Below, in pieces: positions 36,754 through 45,821 of a DNA stretch of 64,000 nt; positions within the stretch are counted from its first letter, which is position 1, and each line of letters starts with the position of its first letter. The DNA comes from Ruegeria sp. Alg231-54 (GTDB lineage Bacteria > Pseudomonadota > Alphaproteobacteria > Rhodobacterales > Rhodobacteraceae). Made by a program: the position numbers and the translations under genes. The notes beneath the pieces are model-generated. The model had not been told where the DNA came from. It ran no database searches and worked only from the letters and a program-made list of their open reading frames with translations. The stretch is from positions 62,001 to 126,000 of the forward strand of contig NZ_FREZ01000007.1 of assembly GCF_900143525.1 (NCBI RefSeq). The letters are read 5' to 3'.

Positions 36754-37476
36754 TCAGACGAAGAATTGCGCACCGTTGGCCGAGATGGTCGAGCCATTGA
36801 TGAACTGAGAATCGTCGGATGCCAGGAACGCCACGCAGCGCGCGATTTCCTCAGGCTCACCCAGACGGCCAGCCGGGATTTGCGCGATGATCGATTCGCG
36901 CACTTTCTCAGGTACCGCCATAACCATGTCGGTGCCGATATAGCCCGGGCAGATGGCGTTGGCGGTGATGCCTGCGCGTGCGCCTTCTTGCGCCAGCGAC
37001 TTCACAATCCCCAGATCGCCCGCTTTGGTCGCGGCATAGTTCACCTGAGCAAACTGACCCTTCTGACCATTGATCGAGCTGATGACGATGACGCGGCCAA
37101 ACTTACGCTCGCGCATACCGTTCCAGACAGGGTGCACGGTGTTGAACACGCCGGTCAGGTTGGTGTCGATGACCTGGTGCCACTGTTCGGGGGTCATCTT
37201 GTGGAAAGGTGCGTCGCGAGTGATGCCCGCGTTTGCAACCACGATGTCGATCGCGCCAACCTCGGCTTCGACTTTTTCAATTCCGGCTTTGGATTCGTCA
37301 TAATCAGCGACGTTCCACTTGTAGGTGGCGATGCTGGTCTCTTCGGTGAACTTCGCGGCGGCTTCGTCGTTCCCCGCATAGGTGGCTGCAACATTGTACC
37401 CTTCGGCCTTGAGCGCCTTGGAAATTGCTGCGCCGATGCCGCGGGAGCCGCCGGTAACGAGTGCTGTACGTGCCAT
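36754..37476 (-). CDS. phaB: Acetoacetyl-CoA reductase
   Basis: NADPH-dependent reduction of acetoacetyl-CoA to (R)-3-hydroxybutyryl-CoA for polyhydroxybutyrate. The 240-residue short-chain dehydrogenase starts with ALVTGGSRGIGAAISKALK, has NAGITRDAPFHKM, VIVISSINGQKGQ (catalytic serine) and VNYAATKAG (YxxxK), and ends SANGAQFFV. GGAGG precedes the ATG. phaA lies upstream on the same strand, but its own terminator separates them, so phaB should have its own promoter in the 187-nt gap. Confidence 0.95.
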   Translation of the reverse strand: MARTALVTGGSRGIGAAISKALKAEGYNVAATYAGNDEAAAKFTEETSIATYKWNVADYDESKAGIEKVEAEVGAIDIVVANAGITRDAPFHKMTPEQWHQVIDTNLTGVFNTVHPVWNGMRERKFGRVIVISSINGQKGQFAQVNYAATKAGDLGIVKSLAQEGARAGITANAICPGYIGTDMVMAVPEKVRESIIAQIPAGRLGEPEEIARCVAFLASDDSQFINGSTISANGAQFFV

Positions 37477-37614
37477 TTAGGAATCCTCCAATTAAAGTCG
37501 TCTTGGTAATGCTGTTACTTTGAGAGGTGATCGTGCGCAATATTGTTTCGTCATGATTTTCTAAATTCCGCGTGGCAATATCGTCGCATCTTTGGGTTAA
37601 GGCCCCAATGTAAC

Positions 37615-37643
37615 AAAAAAGGGCGCCCAAGGGACGCCCTTTT
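37615..37643. terminator. Terminator after phaA
   Basis: GGGCG-C-CC and GG-A-CGCCC pair around a 3-nt loop with one mismatch. Six A precede it (the T-run on the minus strand) and TTTTCT follows. It lies about 20 nt past the phaA stop. Confidence 0.75.
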
Positions 37644-37663
37644 CTATTCGCTTGTCAAAGCAC

Positions 37664-38839
37664 TTAGTCGCGCTCCACGCACAGGGCGACGCCCATGCCG
37701 CCGCCGATGCAGAGAGTGGCGAGACCTTTCTTCGCGTCGCGGCGTTTCATTTCGAAGAGCAGCGTGTTCAGAACGCGGCAGCCCGAAGCGCCGATCGGGT
37801 GACCGATGGCAATGGCGCCGCCGTTCACGTTCACGATCGACGGATCCCAGCCCATGTCCTTATTCACGGCGCAGGCCTGTGCGGCAAACGCTTCGTTCGC
37901 CTCGACCAGATCCAGATCGTCAACGGACCAGCCCGCTTTTTCCAGCGCTTTGCGCGAAGCGTAGATCGGGCCTACGCCCATGATCGACGGGTCCAGACCG
38001 GCGGTTGCATAGGATGCGATACGGCCCAGTGGCTCGATTCCGCGCTTTTTAGCATTTTCGGCGGACATTAGCAGGGTCGCCGCCGCGCCGTCATTCAGGC
38101 CGGATGCGTTTGCGGCCGTGACCGAACCGTCCTTTGCGAAGGCCGGACGCAGCTTTGCCATCGCTTCCATGGTGGCGCCGTGGCGGATGTATTCGTCAGC
38201 GTCCATCACGATGTCGCCCTTGCGGGTCTTGATGGTGAAGGGCGTGATTTCGTCGGCGAACTTGCCAGCCTTTTGCGCGGCTTCAGCCTTGTTCTGCGAC
38301 GCGACGGCGAATTCGTCCTGCATGTCACGGCTGATTTGCCATTTCTCGGCGACGTTTTCAGCGGTCTGGCCCATGTGATAGCCATTGAACGCATCCCACA
38401 GACCATCGCGGATCATCGTGTCGATGTATTTCATGTCGCCCATCTTTTGACCGGCACGCAAAGCGGCGGCGTGGGGCGAAAGAGTCATGTTCTCTTGTCC
38501 ACCGGCAGCAACGATCTCGGCGTCGCCCAGTTGGATGTGCTGAGCACCCAGAGCCACGGCGCGCAGGCCCGAGCCGCAAACCTGATTGATACCCCAGGCT
38601 GCGCTTTCCTGCGGCAGACCAGCGTTGATATGTGCCTGACGGGCGGGGTTCTGACCCTGAGCTGCCGTCAGCACCTGTCCCAGTATGGTTTCGCTGACTT
38701 CGCCCTTTTCCACACCTGCGCGTTCTACTACAGCCTCCAGTACGGCGGCCCCAAGATCATGCGCGGGTGTGTTTGCAAACGAGCCGCCAAAGCTGCCCAC
38801 TCCGGTGCGCGCGGCGGATGCGATTACTACGTTGGTCAT
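37664..38839 (-). CDS. phaA: Acetyl-CoA acetyltransferase (beta-ketothiolase)
   Basis: Condenses two acetyl-CoA to acetoacetyl-CoA, the first step of PHB synthesis. The 391-residue thiolase shows the nucleophile loop [14 protein letters not shown] (about 85-98), [17 protein letters not shown] with the catalytic histidine (about 348), and [13 protein letters not shown] with the second cysteine near the end. AAAGGA precedes the ATG. The upstream gap carries a PhaR-type site and a 7-bp hairpin (38893-38910). Confidence 0.95.
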   Translation of the reverse strand: MTNVVIASAARTGVGSFGGSFANTPAHDLGAAVLEAVVERAGVEKGEVSETILGQVLTAAQGQNPARQAHINAGLPQESAAWGINQVCGSGLRAVALGAQHIQLGDAEIVAAGGQENMTLSPHAAALRAGQKMGDMKYIDTMIRDGLWDAFNGYHMGQTAENVAEKWQISRDMQDEFAVASQNKAEAAQKAGKFADEITPFTIKTRKGDIVMDADEYIRHGATMEAMAKLRPAFAKDGSVTAANASGLNDGAAATLLMSAENAKKRGIEPLGRIASYATAGLDPSIMGVGPIYASRKALEKAGWSVDDLDLVEANEAFAAQACAVNKDMGWDPSIVNVNGGAIAIGHPIGASGCRVLNTLLFEMKRRDAKKGLATLCIGGGMGVALCVERD

Positions 38840-38892
38840 TTAGACAATCCTTTACCGTCAAGGTCCTGCGGGATATTCGACGGCGCGGATCG

Positions 38893-38910
38893 CACAGAGA
38901 CAACTCTGTG
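38893..38910. other. Perfect 7-bp hairpin in the phaA leader
   Basis: CACAGAG and CTCTGTG pair around ACAA, 54-71 nt upstream of phaA. It is probably within the transcript. No T-run follows, so it may be a leader structure or operator. Confidence 0.35.
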
Positions 38911-38964
38911 GCAGTAAGAGCGCCTCATGTTCCCCGCTCCAACTCCACATGGCATAGCGCAACG

Positions 38965-38976
38965 CTGCAGTTGCAG
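38965..38976. promoter_or_regulatory. PhaR-type site CTGC-N4-GCAG before phaA
   Basis: CTGCAGTTGCAG sits 126-137 nt upstream of the phaA start. CTGC-N3/4-GCAG is the binding pattern reported for PhaR, the PHB-responsive repressor of Rhodobacter and Paracoccus (from memory). The flanking bases give GCTGCA-GT-TGCAGC, a perfect inverted repeat. The phaR gene is not in this window. Confidence 0.6.
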
Positions 38977-39022
38977 CAACGGTCAGCTTGCCTCAGGTCG
39001 GGCGTGGACCGGATAAATCACT

Positions 39023-39856
39023 CTAACTGGCTGTATGTTTGCGCTTTTCCGCCTTCCACGGGGCGGAAACGGTAGGGGCGCCAAACAGGAACCCCTGCAG
39101 GCAGTCGACGCCGTTGGCAATTAGGAATTCGGCATCCTTCTGTGTTTCGACTGATTCGGCGGTCACCAGAATCTCGAATTCTCGCGCCACGGCGATCAGG
39201 GCCCGTACCAACGCCTGATTGTCCCGGTTTTCGCCGATTCCGTGGATGAACTGGCCGTCGATCTTGGCGGCATCAAAGAAAAACTCGCGAAAATTGCGAA
39301 AGCTGAAATTGCTGGCCCCAAAATCATCAAGCGCAAAGGCGATGCCGCGTGGCTGCAGCCGGTCCATGAAATCGATCACCAGTTCAGGCACCGTCATGGC
39401 CGAGCTTTCTGAGATTTCCAAAATCAGCCTTTCGCCGATATTGGCATCTTTCTTCAAAAACCGCTCCAGCACACGTGACCATCGCGCGTAACCGATCGAA
39501 CGGGCTGACATGTTGATGGACAGGCGAATGTCGGGGTTTTTGGTCAGCGTCCGCAATCCCATTTCAAGCGCGACACAGTCCAGCTCGCGCCCGATTGGAG
39601 TGTTTTCCAGTTGTGGCATGAACTCGCGCGCGGGGATGACCCGACCGGTTTCATCCAGCACTCTGATGAACCCTTCATAGAAAGCGACGTCATGCGGCCT
39701 GTTCGCTTGCATCACAGGTTGAAAGGCCAGTTTGCACTGTTTGTGCTTCACCGCCTCGGTCGCCATCTCGATCGTGGAAGCATCGCGAGATTTGACAGCC
39801 GCGTTCAAGGGGCTGTCCCCACCTTCGGGCAAATCTGCCAGTACCTTGTTCCGCAT
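39023..39856 (-). CDS. EAL-domain protein, probable c-di-GMP phosphodiesterase
   Basis: A 277-residue stand-alone EAL domain with no sensor or membrane part. The signature EAL is EGF here (FYEGFIRVLDE), but the metal-binding Glu and the Arg are kept. Other catalytic positions are present: SINMSARSIG, LEISESSAM, FALDDFGASNFSF, AAKIDGQF (lysine) and VTAESVET. The loop-6 stretch after DDFG departs from the usual GxGxSSL. It probably cleaves c-di-GMP, but a degenerate binding role is possible. ATG at 39856 is preferred over a TTG two codons upstream. Confidence 0.85.
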   Translation of the reverse strand: MRNKVLADLPEGGDSPLNAAVKSRDASTIEMATEAVKHKQCKLAFQPVMQANRPHDVAFYEGFIRVLDETGRVIPAREFMPQLENTPIGRELDCVALEMGLRTLTKNPDIRLSINMSARSIGYARWSRVLERFLKKDANIGERLILEISESSAMTVPELVIDFMDRLQPRGIAFALDDFGASNFSFRNFREFFFDAAKIDGQFIHGIGENRDNQALVRALIAVAREFEILVTAESVETQKDAEFLIANGVDCLQGFLFGAPTVSAPWKAEKRKHTAS

Positions 39857-39959
39857 ATGCAACCCGTTTCCTTTAACGCCGCCGGTCCGATGACGATTTC
39901 AGAGGAAAGGTATGAATCTGCGGTTAAGACAAACGCAATTGATGGAGTTCAAGCTTGGG

Positions 39960-40148
39960 TCAACGAGTCGTTTCCCAGATGCGTCCCAGCGATGCAAAGC
40001 CACCGACCAGCGCACCCATGAAACCCAAAAGCATCATGCCAAAGCCCAACGCGACAATCCCGGTCGCACCGCCAGCCAGAGCCGTCAACATTGCCAGCAC
40101 CACTCCGGTAAGACCCATAACGGTGGAAAGGGTTGTCAGTCTGGTCAT
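39960..40148 (-). CDS. Small two-helix membrane protein
   Basis: A 62-residue protein made almost wholly of two hydrophobic segments: TVMGLTGVVLAMLTALAGG and IVALGFGMMLLGFMGALVGG. It ends in RIWETTR. CCGGAGG lies just before the ATG, so the start is secure. I do not recognise a family. It follows the sterol-desaturase-like gene by 90 nt on the same strand. Confidence 0.7.
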   Translation of the reverse strand: MTRLTTLSTVMGLTGVVLAMLTALAGGATGIVALGFGMMLLGFMGALVGGFASLGRIWETTR

Positions 40149-40238
40149 GTTGCCTCCGGTTACTCGCACTGCACACATCGATTGGATATGGGACGCGAGG
40201 GCCGGATTTCAAGAATCAGGTCGGATAGGTCGGCGGTA

Positions 40239-41210
40239 TCAGGCCTGTTTTGCCTGCGTATTGGGCTGTTTGGTGTCGAATTGTTCGAATCCGGGCGTTC
40301 CACGATCTTCCGGGTGGCGGTCCAGATGCTTGGCCTTGATCTGTTCGGAATTGTCCCGGCTGCCATCATGGCTGTAGCCCGGGGGTGCAAAGCAATAAGC
40401 CAGTCGCTGACGTATTGTCAGGCCAGGTTGTGTCGCGTCGCGCCAAATTCCAACCCATTCGTGAAAGGCCACGCGCAGCGGGTTGAAGGTGCCGATATTG
40501 TGCACAAGCCCATAGTCGACGCGGTCATCTTCCTGTTCGGGGACAAATGTTCCGAACATCTTGTCCCAGATGATGAAAACGCCAGCATAGTTGCAATCCA
40601 GATAACGCGCGTTGCGACCGTGATGGGCGCGGTGGTGGCTGGGCGTGTTCATCACCGCCTCGAACCAGCGGGGCATCTTGCCTATGGCTTCGGTATGAAT
40701 CCAGAACTGGTAGATCAGGTTCAGACCACCGACGAACAGTACCATCGCCGGATGGAAACCTAGTAGGATCAAAGGCGCGCGAACTAACATCATGAAGGTA
40801 AACGTATAGGTCCATGTCTGACGCAGGGCGGTGGTCAGGTTGTAGTGTTGCGAGCTGTGGTGGTTCACGTGGCTGGCCCAGACCCAACGAATGCGGTGAC
40901 CAAAGCGGTGCACCCAGTAGTAGCGGAAATCATCCAGCACAAAACACAGAAGGATAACGGGGATAGAGGTGCCCAGGTTCAGCGGCGTGATCTGCCACAG
41001 CCACATGAAGAATGCATAGGCGATGAACCCCAACAGAAAGCCGGACGCGATGTTGCCAGCCCCCATGATCAGCGATGTGACAGCGTCCCGCGTCTCATAG
41101 CGGCCACCGCGTCCTTTGACGGCGATCCACAGAAACTCGGCCAGAATGGCAGCTATGAAAAAGGGGACGGCCCATTGCACGGCGTCCGGGAAAGTCACGT
41201 GGTCGGTCAT
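40239..41210 (-). CDS. Sterol desaturase/fatty acid hydroxylase-family protein
   Basis: A 323-residue integral membrane di-iron enzyme. After four hydrophobic helices come the histidine clusters WVHRFGHRIRW, SHVNHHSSQHYN (about 129-150) and HHRAHHGRNARYLD (about 207-220), which bind two irons. Members hydroxylate or desaturate lipids, sterols or carotenoids; the substrate here is unknown. The C-terminal 40 residues are polar and rich in Lys and Gln. The start overlaps the stop of the next gene upstream by 4 nt. Confidence 0.88.
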   Translation of the reverse strand: MTDHVTFPDAVQWAVPFFIAAILAEFLWIAVKGRGGRYETRDAVTSLIMGAGNIASGFLLGFIAYAFFMWLWQITPLNLGTSIPVILLCFVLDDFRYYWVHRFGHRIRWVWASHVNHHSSQHYNLTTALRQTWTYTFTFMMLVRAPLILLGFHPAMVLFVGGLNLIYQFWIHTEAIGKMPRWFEAVMNTPSHHRAHHGRNARYLDCNYAGVFIIWDKMFGTFVPEQEDDRVDYGLVHNIGTFNPLRVAFHEWVGIWRDATQPGLTIRQRLAYCFAPPGYSHDGSRDNSEQIKAKHLDRHPEDRGTPGFEQFDTKQPNTQAKQA

Positions 41211-41593
41211 GCGGGCTCCATCAGGTGCTGCCAGTGGCGGCGTTCGCGTTCATCAAGGTGGATTATGGCCTTGGGCGTTGCGAAGTCGTGGAATTGAACC
41301 TGGAACCCTTGCGGGTGATCCAGCAGATCAAAGTCCAGCAGGTGCCGGGCCACGGTGTCTGCACCGAAAGACCACAGCAGACCATTTCCTGTTTCGGTTC
41401 GGATCAGGGCCGCGTGCCCGTCATGTGCAACGGTGACATCGATGATCGAATCATCCGGCGCATGGCGCAGCCATTCTGACCACGCCAATTCGGGCGATAG
41501 CACGCGCAATCTGGATCTACCTGTCAGGTGCAGCAACAGGGTTATCCCGGCGATGCCTCCGACCACCAGAACCAATAGAATATCAAGCGGCAT
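41207..41593 (-). CDS. Hypothetical protein with one N-terminal membrane helix
   Basis: 128 residues: one hydrophobic segment (DILLVLVVGGIAGITLLLHL) and a soluble part with WSEWLRHAPDDSIIDVTVAH and LLWSFGADTVARHLLD. The ATG at 41593 is preceded by AGGAGGACGGA, which decides the start. It overlaps the sterol-desaturase-like gene by 4 nt, so the two are co-translated. Family not recognised. Confidence 0.75.
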   Translation of the reverse strand: MPLDILLVLVVGGIAGITLLLHLTGRSRLRVLSPELAWSEWLRHAPDDSIIDVTVAHDGHAALIRTETGNGLLWSFGADTVARHLLDFDLLDHPQGFQVQFHDFATPKAIIHLDERERRHWQHLMEPA

Positions 41594-41653
41594 TCCGTCC
41601 TCCTGCGAGGCAGAGTGCAAAGCGGCAGGCAGGCTGTCAAAGGTGGCGTCGCG

Positions 41654-41983
41654 TCAGCTATGTTCCAGACTGTCCAGAACCTCATACTGGACAACTCGCT
41701 GGACAAACGGCACCAACCCCTCCGACCCCGAGGCGCGATCCTTTAGGTGGATACAGATATCGGGCCTGCGCGCCGCGATGATGCCCACCATCTCGCCGCG
41801 CATCCTGTCATCAAGACCGGCACCCATGATCGCGCAGGCGATGCGCGGCTCTTCGTCCAGCTGCCGTTTGACTTCTTCCTGATCATGCGCGCCAAGCCAT
41901 TGGATCGGAAGGTGATCCAATTGACGCGCAACATCACCGATCACGTTGGGCAATTTTCCAATCAACAGAACTACCGGTTTCAT
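41654..41983 (-). CDS. Hypothetical 109-residue protein
   Basis: The start MKPVVLLIGKLPNVIGDVAR, followed by alternating strands and helices (ACAIMGAGLDDRMRGEMVG, then IAARRPDICIHLKDRASG), suggests a small alpha/beta Rossmann-like or receiver-like fold. No phosphorylatable aspartate pattern is clear. GGGGAG precedes the ATG, which fixes the start. It lies between tlpA (with a terminator in between) and the next small gene, so it probably has its own promoter. Confidence 0.7.
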   Translation of the reverse strand: MKPVVLLIGKLPNVIGDVARQLDHLPIQWLGAHDQEEVKRQLDEEPRIACAIMGAGLDDRMRGEMVGIIAARRPDICIHLKDRASGSEGLVPFVQRVVQYEVLDSLEHS

Positions 41984-42015
41984 CGTCGTCTCCCCTTCCT
42001 TCAGGTTGCAAACGA

Positions 42016-42039
42016 AAACCGGCCCATCTGGGCCGGTTT
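42016..42039. terminator. Terminator after the TlpA gene
   Basis: AAACCGGCCCA and TGGGCCGGTTT form an 11-bp perfect stem with the minimal TC turn. It lies 37 nt past the tlpA stop; on the minus strand the stem is followed by TTTCG. It separates tlpA from the hypothetical gene. Confidence 0.75.
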
Positions 42040-42075
42040 CAGCATAACACAAAACGTTCAGGAAGGCCTGATGCT

Positions 42076-42642
42076 TCAGCTGTTGCCCTCGACAAGGGTT
42101 GAAACGATGGCCTTGGCGCTGTCCGAATTCCACTCGGCATCGCCAATCAATCGAGCAATCTCATTGCCGTCGGGATCCAGAATGACGGTGATTGGCAGGG
42201 CGATCACGCCCATTTTGCGTGCAACTGCCGATTGGGGATCCTGATGACGTGGCAGGTTGTCGATGCCGTTTTCCTCGAAAAACTTTTTGATCCCGGCTGG
42301 CGAGTTGCGCCCGGTGGCCAGTGTCACGACCTCGAACTTGTCGCCGCCGAATTCTTCTTGCAGTTCGGCGATCTGGGGCATTTCCTTGCGACACGGCGCG
42401 CACCAGGTGGCCCAGAAGTTCAGCAGAACATACTTGCCCTTGTAATCCGCAAGCGTCGCGGTGCCGCCGTCATCCTCAAGCTGAAATTCAATTGCTTCGA
42501 CTGGCTTTGGCTCTTTGTGCAGGATCAGTCGTTTTAGGGAGTCCTCCCGGAGCGGTGCCAGAGTTTCGGCATCCGTGGCGAAAGCCGCGTTTGCACCCAA
42601 CGCAAGGGCCATATAAAGGGGGATCAGACGAAATAGGCGCAT
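42076..42642 (-). CDS. TlpA-family thiol:disulfide oxidoreductase
   Basis: A 188-residue exported thioredoxin-fold protein. The signal peptide is [20 protein letters not shown] with probable cleavage after AFA. The redox site is [20 protein letters not shown] (WCAPC, about 79-83), and [15 protein letters not shown] holds the cis-proline. It would keep periplasmic thiols reduced, for example in cytochrome c or oxidase assembly. CGGAG precedes the ATG. It is divergent from argH with only 21 nt between starts. Confidence 0.9.
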   Translation of the reverse strand: MRLFRLIPLYMALALGANAAFATDAETLAPLREDSLKRLILHKEPKPVEAIEFQLEDDGGTATLADYKGKYVLLNFWATWCAPCRKEMPQIAELQEEFGGDKFEVVTLATGRNSPAGIKKFFEENGIDNLPRHQDPQSAVARKMGVIALPITVILDPDGNEIARLIGDAEWNSDSAKAIVSTLVEGNS

Positions 42643-42663
42643 ATCAACTCCGGGTTTTCTTAC

Positions 42664-44052
42664 ATGACCGATCAATCTTCGAACCAGATGTGGGGCGGCC
42701 GCTTTGCCGCCGGTCCAGACGCGATCATGGAGGCGATCAACGCCTCGATCGGGTTCGATCAGCGGATGGCAGCCCAGGACATTGCAGGCTCGCGTGCCCA
42801 TGCCGCCATGCTGGCTGCCACAGGTGTTATAACTGATAGTGATGCGCAGGCTATTCGGGAAGGGCTGCTCACCGTTTTGTCAGAAATCCAGAACGGAGAA
42901 TTTCAGTTCTCGACTGCGTTGGAAGACATCCACATGAATGTCGAGGCGCGCCTGAAAGAGGTGATTGGCGAACCCGCAGGTCGATTGCACACAGGCCGTT
43001 CGCGTAATGATCAGGTGGCGACCGATTTCAAACTTTGGGTCCGCGATCAGTTTGATGCGGCTGTATCCGGCCTGCTGGCCCTGATCCGCGCGCTTTTGGC
43101 GCAGGCTGAGGCCGGGGCCGATTGGGTCATGCCGGGCTTTACCCATCTGCAGGTGGCGCAGCCCGTCACATGGGGCCATCACATGATGGCCTATGTCGAG
43201 ATGTTTGGTCGCGATCTGTCCCGTGTCCGCGATGCACGCGCCCGGATGAACGAATCCCCCTTGGGTGCTGCCGCGCTGGCTGGAACGTCCTTCCCCATCG
43301 ATCGTCAGATGACGGCTGAGGCGCTGGGCTTTGACCGCCCCGCCGCCAACTCGCTGGACGCCGTCAGCGACCGTGATTTCGCGCTGGAATTCTTGTCGAC
43401 CGCCTCAATCTGCGCTGTACACCTGTCGCGTTTTGCCGAAGAGCTGGTGATCTGGTCTTCAGCCCAGTTCCGCTTTGTTACGCTGTCCGACCGGTTCTCG
43501 ACCGGTTCGTCAATCATGCCGCAGAAAAAGAACCCTGATGCCGCGGAACTGATCCGTGCCAAAGTGGGTCGGATTTACGGTGCGAATACTGCGCTGATGA
43601 TGGTGATGAAGGGCCTGCCTCTGGCGTATTCAAAGGACATGCAGGAAGACAAGGAACAGGTCTTTGACGCCGCCGACAACTGGATGCTGGCTCTGGCCGC
43701 GATGGAAGGCATGGTCAAGGACATGACGGCCAACCGCGAAAGCCTTGCTGCCGCCGCAGGGTCTGGTTTCTCGACCGCGACCGATCTGGCCGATTGGCTG
43801 GTTCGTGTGCCGGGCCTGCCGTTCCGCGACGCGCACCATGTCACCGGATCGCTGGTCGCCATGGCCGAAAGCAAGGGCTGTGACCTGCCCGATTTGACAC
43901 TGGAAGACATGCAATCGGTCCACGCGGACATCACCGACAATGTCTATTCTGTCCTTACCGTCGAAAATTCGGTAAACTCACGCCAGTCTTATGGTGGCAC
44001 AGCGCCGGATCAGGTGCGTGCCCAGGTCAAGCGGTGGAAGGCGCTGGTGTGA
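42664..44052 (+). CDS. argH: Argininosuccinate lyase
   Basis: Last step of arginine synthesis: argininosuccinate to arginine and fumarate. The 462-residue protein begins [16 protein letters not shown], has [20 protein letters not shown] (about 112) and the superfamily signature [18 protein letters not shown] (about 280-297). Its TGA overlaps the ATG of a small lipoprotein gene; lysA follows, an arrangement that I recall from related genomes. Confidence 0.96.
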   Translation: MTDQSSNQMWGGRFAAGPDAIMEAINASIGFDQRMAAQDIAGSRAHAAMLAATGVITDSDAQAIREGLLTVLSEIQNGEFQFSTALEDIHMNVEARLKEVIGEPAGRLHTGRSRNDQVATDFKLWVRDQFDAAVSGLLALIRALLAQAEAGADWVMPGFTHLQVAQPVTWGHHMMAYVEMFGRDLSRVRDARARMNESPLGAAALAGTSFPIDRQMTAEALGFDRPAANSLDAVSDRDFALEFLSTASICAVHLSRFAEELVIWSSAQFRFVTLSDRFSTGSSIMPQKKNPDAAELIRAKVGRIYGANTALMMVMKGLPLAYSKDMQEDKEQVFDAADNWMLALAAMEGMVKDMTANRESLAAAAGSGFSTATDLADWLVRVPGLPFRDAHHVTGSLVAMAESKGCDLPDLTLEDMQSVHADITDNVYSVLTVENSVNSRQSYGGTAPDQVRAQVKRWKALV

Positions 44053-44234
44053 TGCAGATACTACGTGTGGTGCTTCTTATTTCGGCCGGGGCTCTTCTGG
44101 CCGGCTGTGGAGCGGACGGCGAACCCATCCAACCCACGATGAGCGCAAATATCGGTGTTGGCAGCAGCGGCACCTATGGCGGTGTCGGGGTCGGCCTGCG
44201 ACGCGGCGGGGTCGGCGTTTTCCTGGGGCTGTAG
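44052..44234 (+). CDS. Small lipoprotein between argH and lysA, LptM-like
   Basis: 60 residues: a lipoprotein signal ([19 protein letters not shown], lipidated Cys at 19), then GADGEPIQPTMSANIGVGSS and a glycine-rich tail. The CGxxGxPxxP start of the mature part recalls LptM/YifL, a lipoprotein that helps mature the LPS translocon. In E. coli that gene also lies near lysA-type genes. This is inference from a short motif and position. The start codon overlaps the argH stop. Confidence 0.7.
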   Translation: MQILRVVLLISAGALLAGCGADGEPIQPTMSANIGVGSSGTYGGVGVGLRRGGVGVFLGL

Positions 44235-44316
44235 TCGTCGATAGCAATCTCGCATTACCATGCCTATTTGAACGGCATAGTGGCTGAGCGCCAAATTCAA
44301 AAAAGAAGTCAAGACA

Positions 44317-44466
44317 ATGAAAATCATCGGCCTGATCCTCTCGCTTGTCGTGCTGGCAGCCTGCGACCCAACGTATAAACCCCGCCCCGAGCCCGCAGAG
44401 ACATCAACCGGGAACGGCATCAAAATCTCTGGCTATGGCCGGGTCGGTGTTTCCACATCGAACTGA
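44317..44466 (+). CDS. Second tiny lipoprotein upstream of lysA
   Basis: 49 residues: MKIIGLILSLVVLAACDPTY, with a lipobox LAAC at 13-16, then a proline-rich stretch and TGNGIKISGYGRVGVSTSN. Aspartate follows the lipidated cysteine, which in E. coli would hold it in the inner membrane. The glycine-rich end resembles that of the preceding lipoprotein (ANIGVGSSGTYGGVGVG), so the two may be diverged copies. The ribosome site is weak. Family unknown. Confidence 0.65.
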   Translation: MKIIGLILSLVVLAACDPTYKPRPEPAETSTGNGIKISGYGRVGVSTSN

Positions 44467-44519
44467 TCTTGCGCGGAATCCATTGATCCGCGTGGCCATT
44501 TTGGTCTAAGCGCGCAGTC

Positions 44520-45785
44520 ATGGATCACTTTCTCTACAGCGACGGCGCGCTATACGCCGAGGATGTCCCGATTTCTGAAATCGCAGCTGCGGTCGGAACA
44601 CCATTCTATGTTTACTCCACCGCGACGTTATTGCGGCATTTCCAGCTGTTTGACGATGCACTGGACGGCATGGATCATCTGGTCTGTTATGCGATGAAGG
44701 CGGCCAGCAATCAGGCGATCCTGAAGACGCTGGCACAGGCCGGTGCGGGGATGGACGTGGTTTCGGGCGGGGAATACCTGCGTGCCAGGGCGGCGGGCGT
44801 ACCGGGCGACAAGATCGTGTTCTCGGGCGTTGGCAAAACCGCGGATGAGATTCACGCTGCGCTGAGCGGCGGCATCCGCCAGTTCAACGTTGAATCCGAA
44901 CCCGAGATGGAAGTGATCAACGCTATCGCGTTGGAACTCGGGGTGGTTGCACCGATCACCGTTCGGGTGAACCCGGATGTTGACGCAAAAACCCACGCCA
45001 AGATCGCGACTGGCAAGTCCGAGAACAAGTTTGGCATTCCGATCACCCGCGCATCTGAGGTCTACGCCCACGCTGCCAGCCTTCCGGGGCTGGAGGTGAT
45101 CGGTATCGACGTCCACATCGGCTCGCAACTCACCGAGTTGGAGCCGTTCGAGCTGGCCTACACCAAGGTCGCCGAACTTACCGAAAAGCTGCGGTCCGAG
45201 GGCCACAATATCCGCCGCCTTGACCTGGGCGGGGGATTGGGCATTCCATACACCCGCGCCAATGACGCACCACCGTTGCCGGTGGAGTATGGCGCGTTGA
45301 TCAAGAAAACGCTGGGCCATCTGGGCTGCGAGATTGAAATCGAACCCGGGCGTCTTATTGCCGGTAATGCGGGTTTGATGGTCAGCAAAGTGATCTACGT
45401 GAAATCTGGTGAGGGCCGTGATTTCTTGATCCTCGACGGGGCGATGAACGACCTGATCCGCCCGGCGATGTACGAGGCGCATCACGATATTGTGGCCGTG
45501 CAGGAACCCGCTCCGGGCGTCGAACAGCAACCCTATGACATTGTCGGCCCGGTTTGCGAAAGCGGCGATACATTTGCCAAGGAACGCAACATGCCGCCCC
45601 TTTCACCGGGCGATCTGGTCGCGTTCCGCAGCGCCGGGGCCTATGGCGCAGTGATGTCCAGCGAATACAATACCCGCCCTCTGATCCCCGAGGTTCTGGT
45701 GCACAGGGATCAATTTGCAGTTATTCGTGAACGCCCAAGCTTTGACGAAATCATAAACCGCGATACCATACCTGAGTGGCTTTGA
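44520..45785 (+). CDS. lysA: Diaminopimelate decarboxylase
   Basis: PLP enzyme that forms L-lysine from meso-diaminopimelate. The 421-residue protein has the PLP lysine in HLVCYAMKAASNQAIL (about 57-72), GIDVHIGSQLTELEPF (about 198), RRLDLGGGLGIPYTRAND (about 232), EPGRLIAGNAGLMV, and the C-terminal VGPVCESGDTFAKER with the active-site cysteine. It follows the two lipoprotein genes on the same strand. Confidence 0.96.
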   Translation: MDHFLYSDGALYAEDVPISEIAAAVGTPFYVYSTATLLRHFQLFDDALDGMDHLVCYAMKAASNQAILKTLAQAGAGMDVVSGGEYLRARAAGVPGDKIVFSGVGKTADEIHAALSGGIRQFNVESEPEMEVINAIALELGVVAPITVRVNPDVDAKTHAKIATGKSENKFGIPITRASEVYAHAASLPGLEVIGIDVHIGSQLTELEPFELAYTKVAELTEKLRSEGHNIRRLDLGGGLGIPYTRANDAPPLPVEYGALIKKTLGHLGCEIEIEPGRLIAGNAGLMVSKVIYVKSGEGRDFLILDGAMNDLIRPAMYEAHHDIVAVQEPAPGVEQQPYDIVGPVCESGDTFAKERNMPPLSPGDLVAFRSAGAYGAVMSSEYNTRPLIPEVLVHRDQFAVIRERPSFDEIINRDTIPEWL

Positions 45786-45821
45786 CGCGATAGGCGCGTG
45801 GGCCCGATCAGGAGGCCCGCC

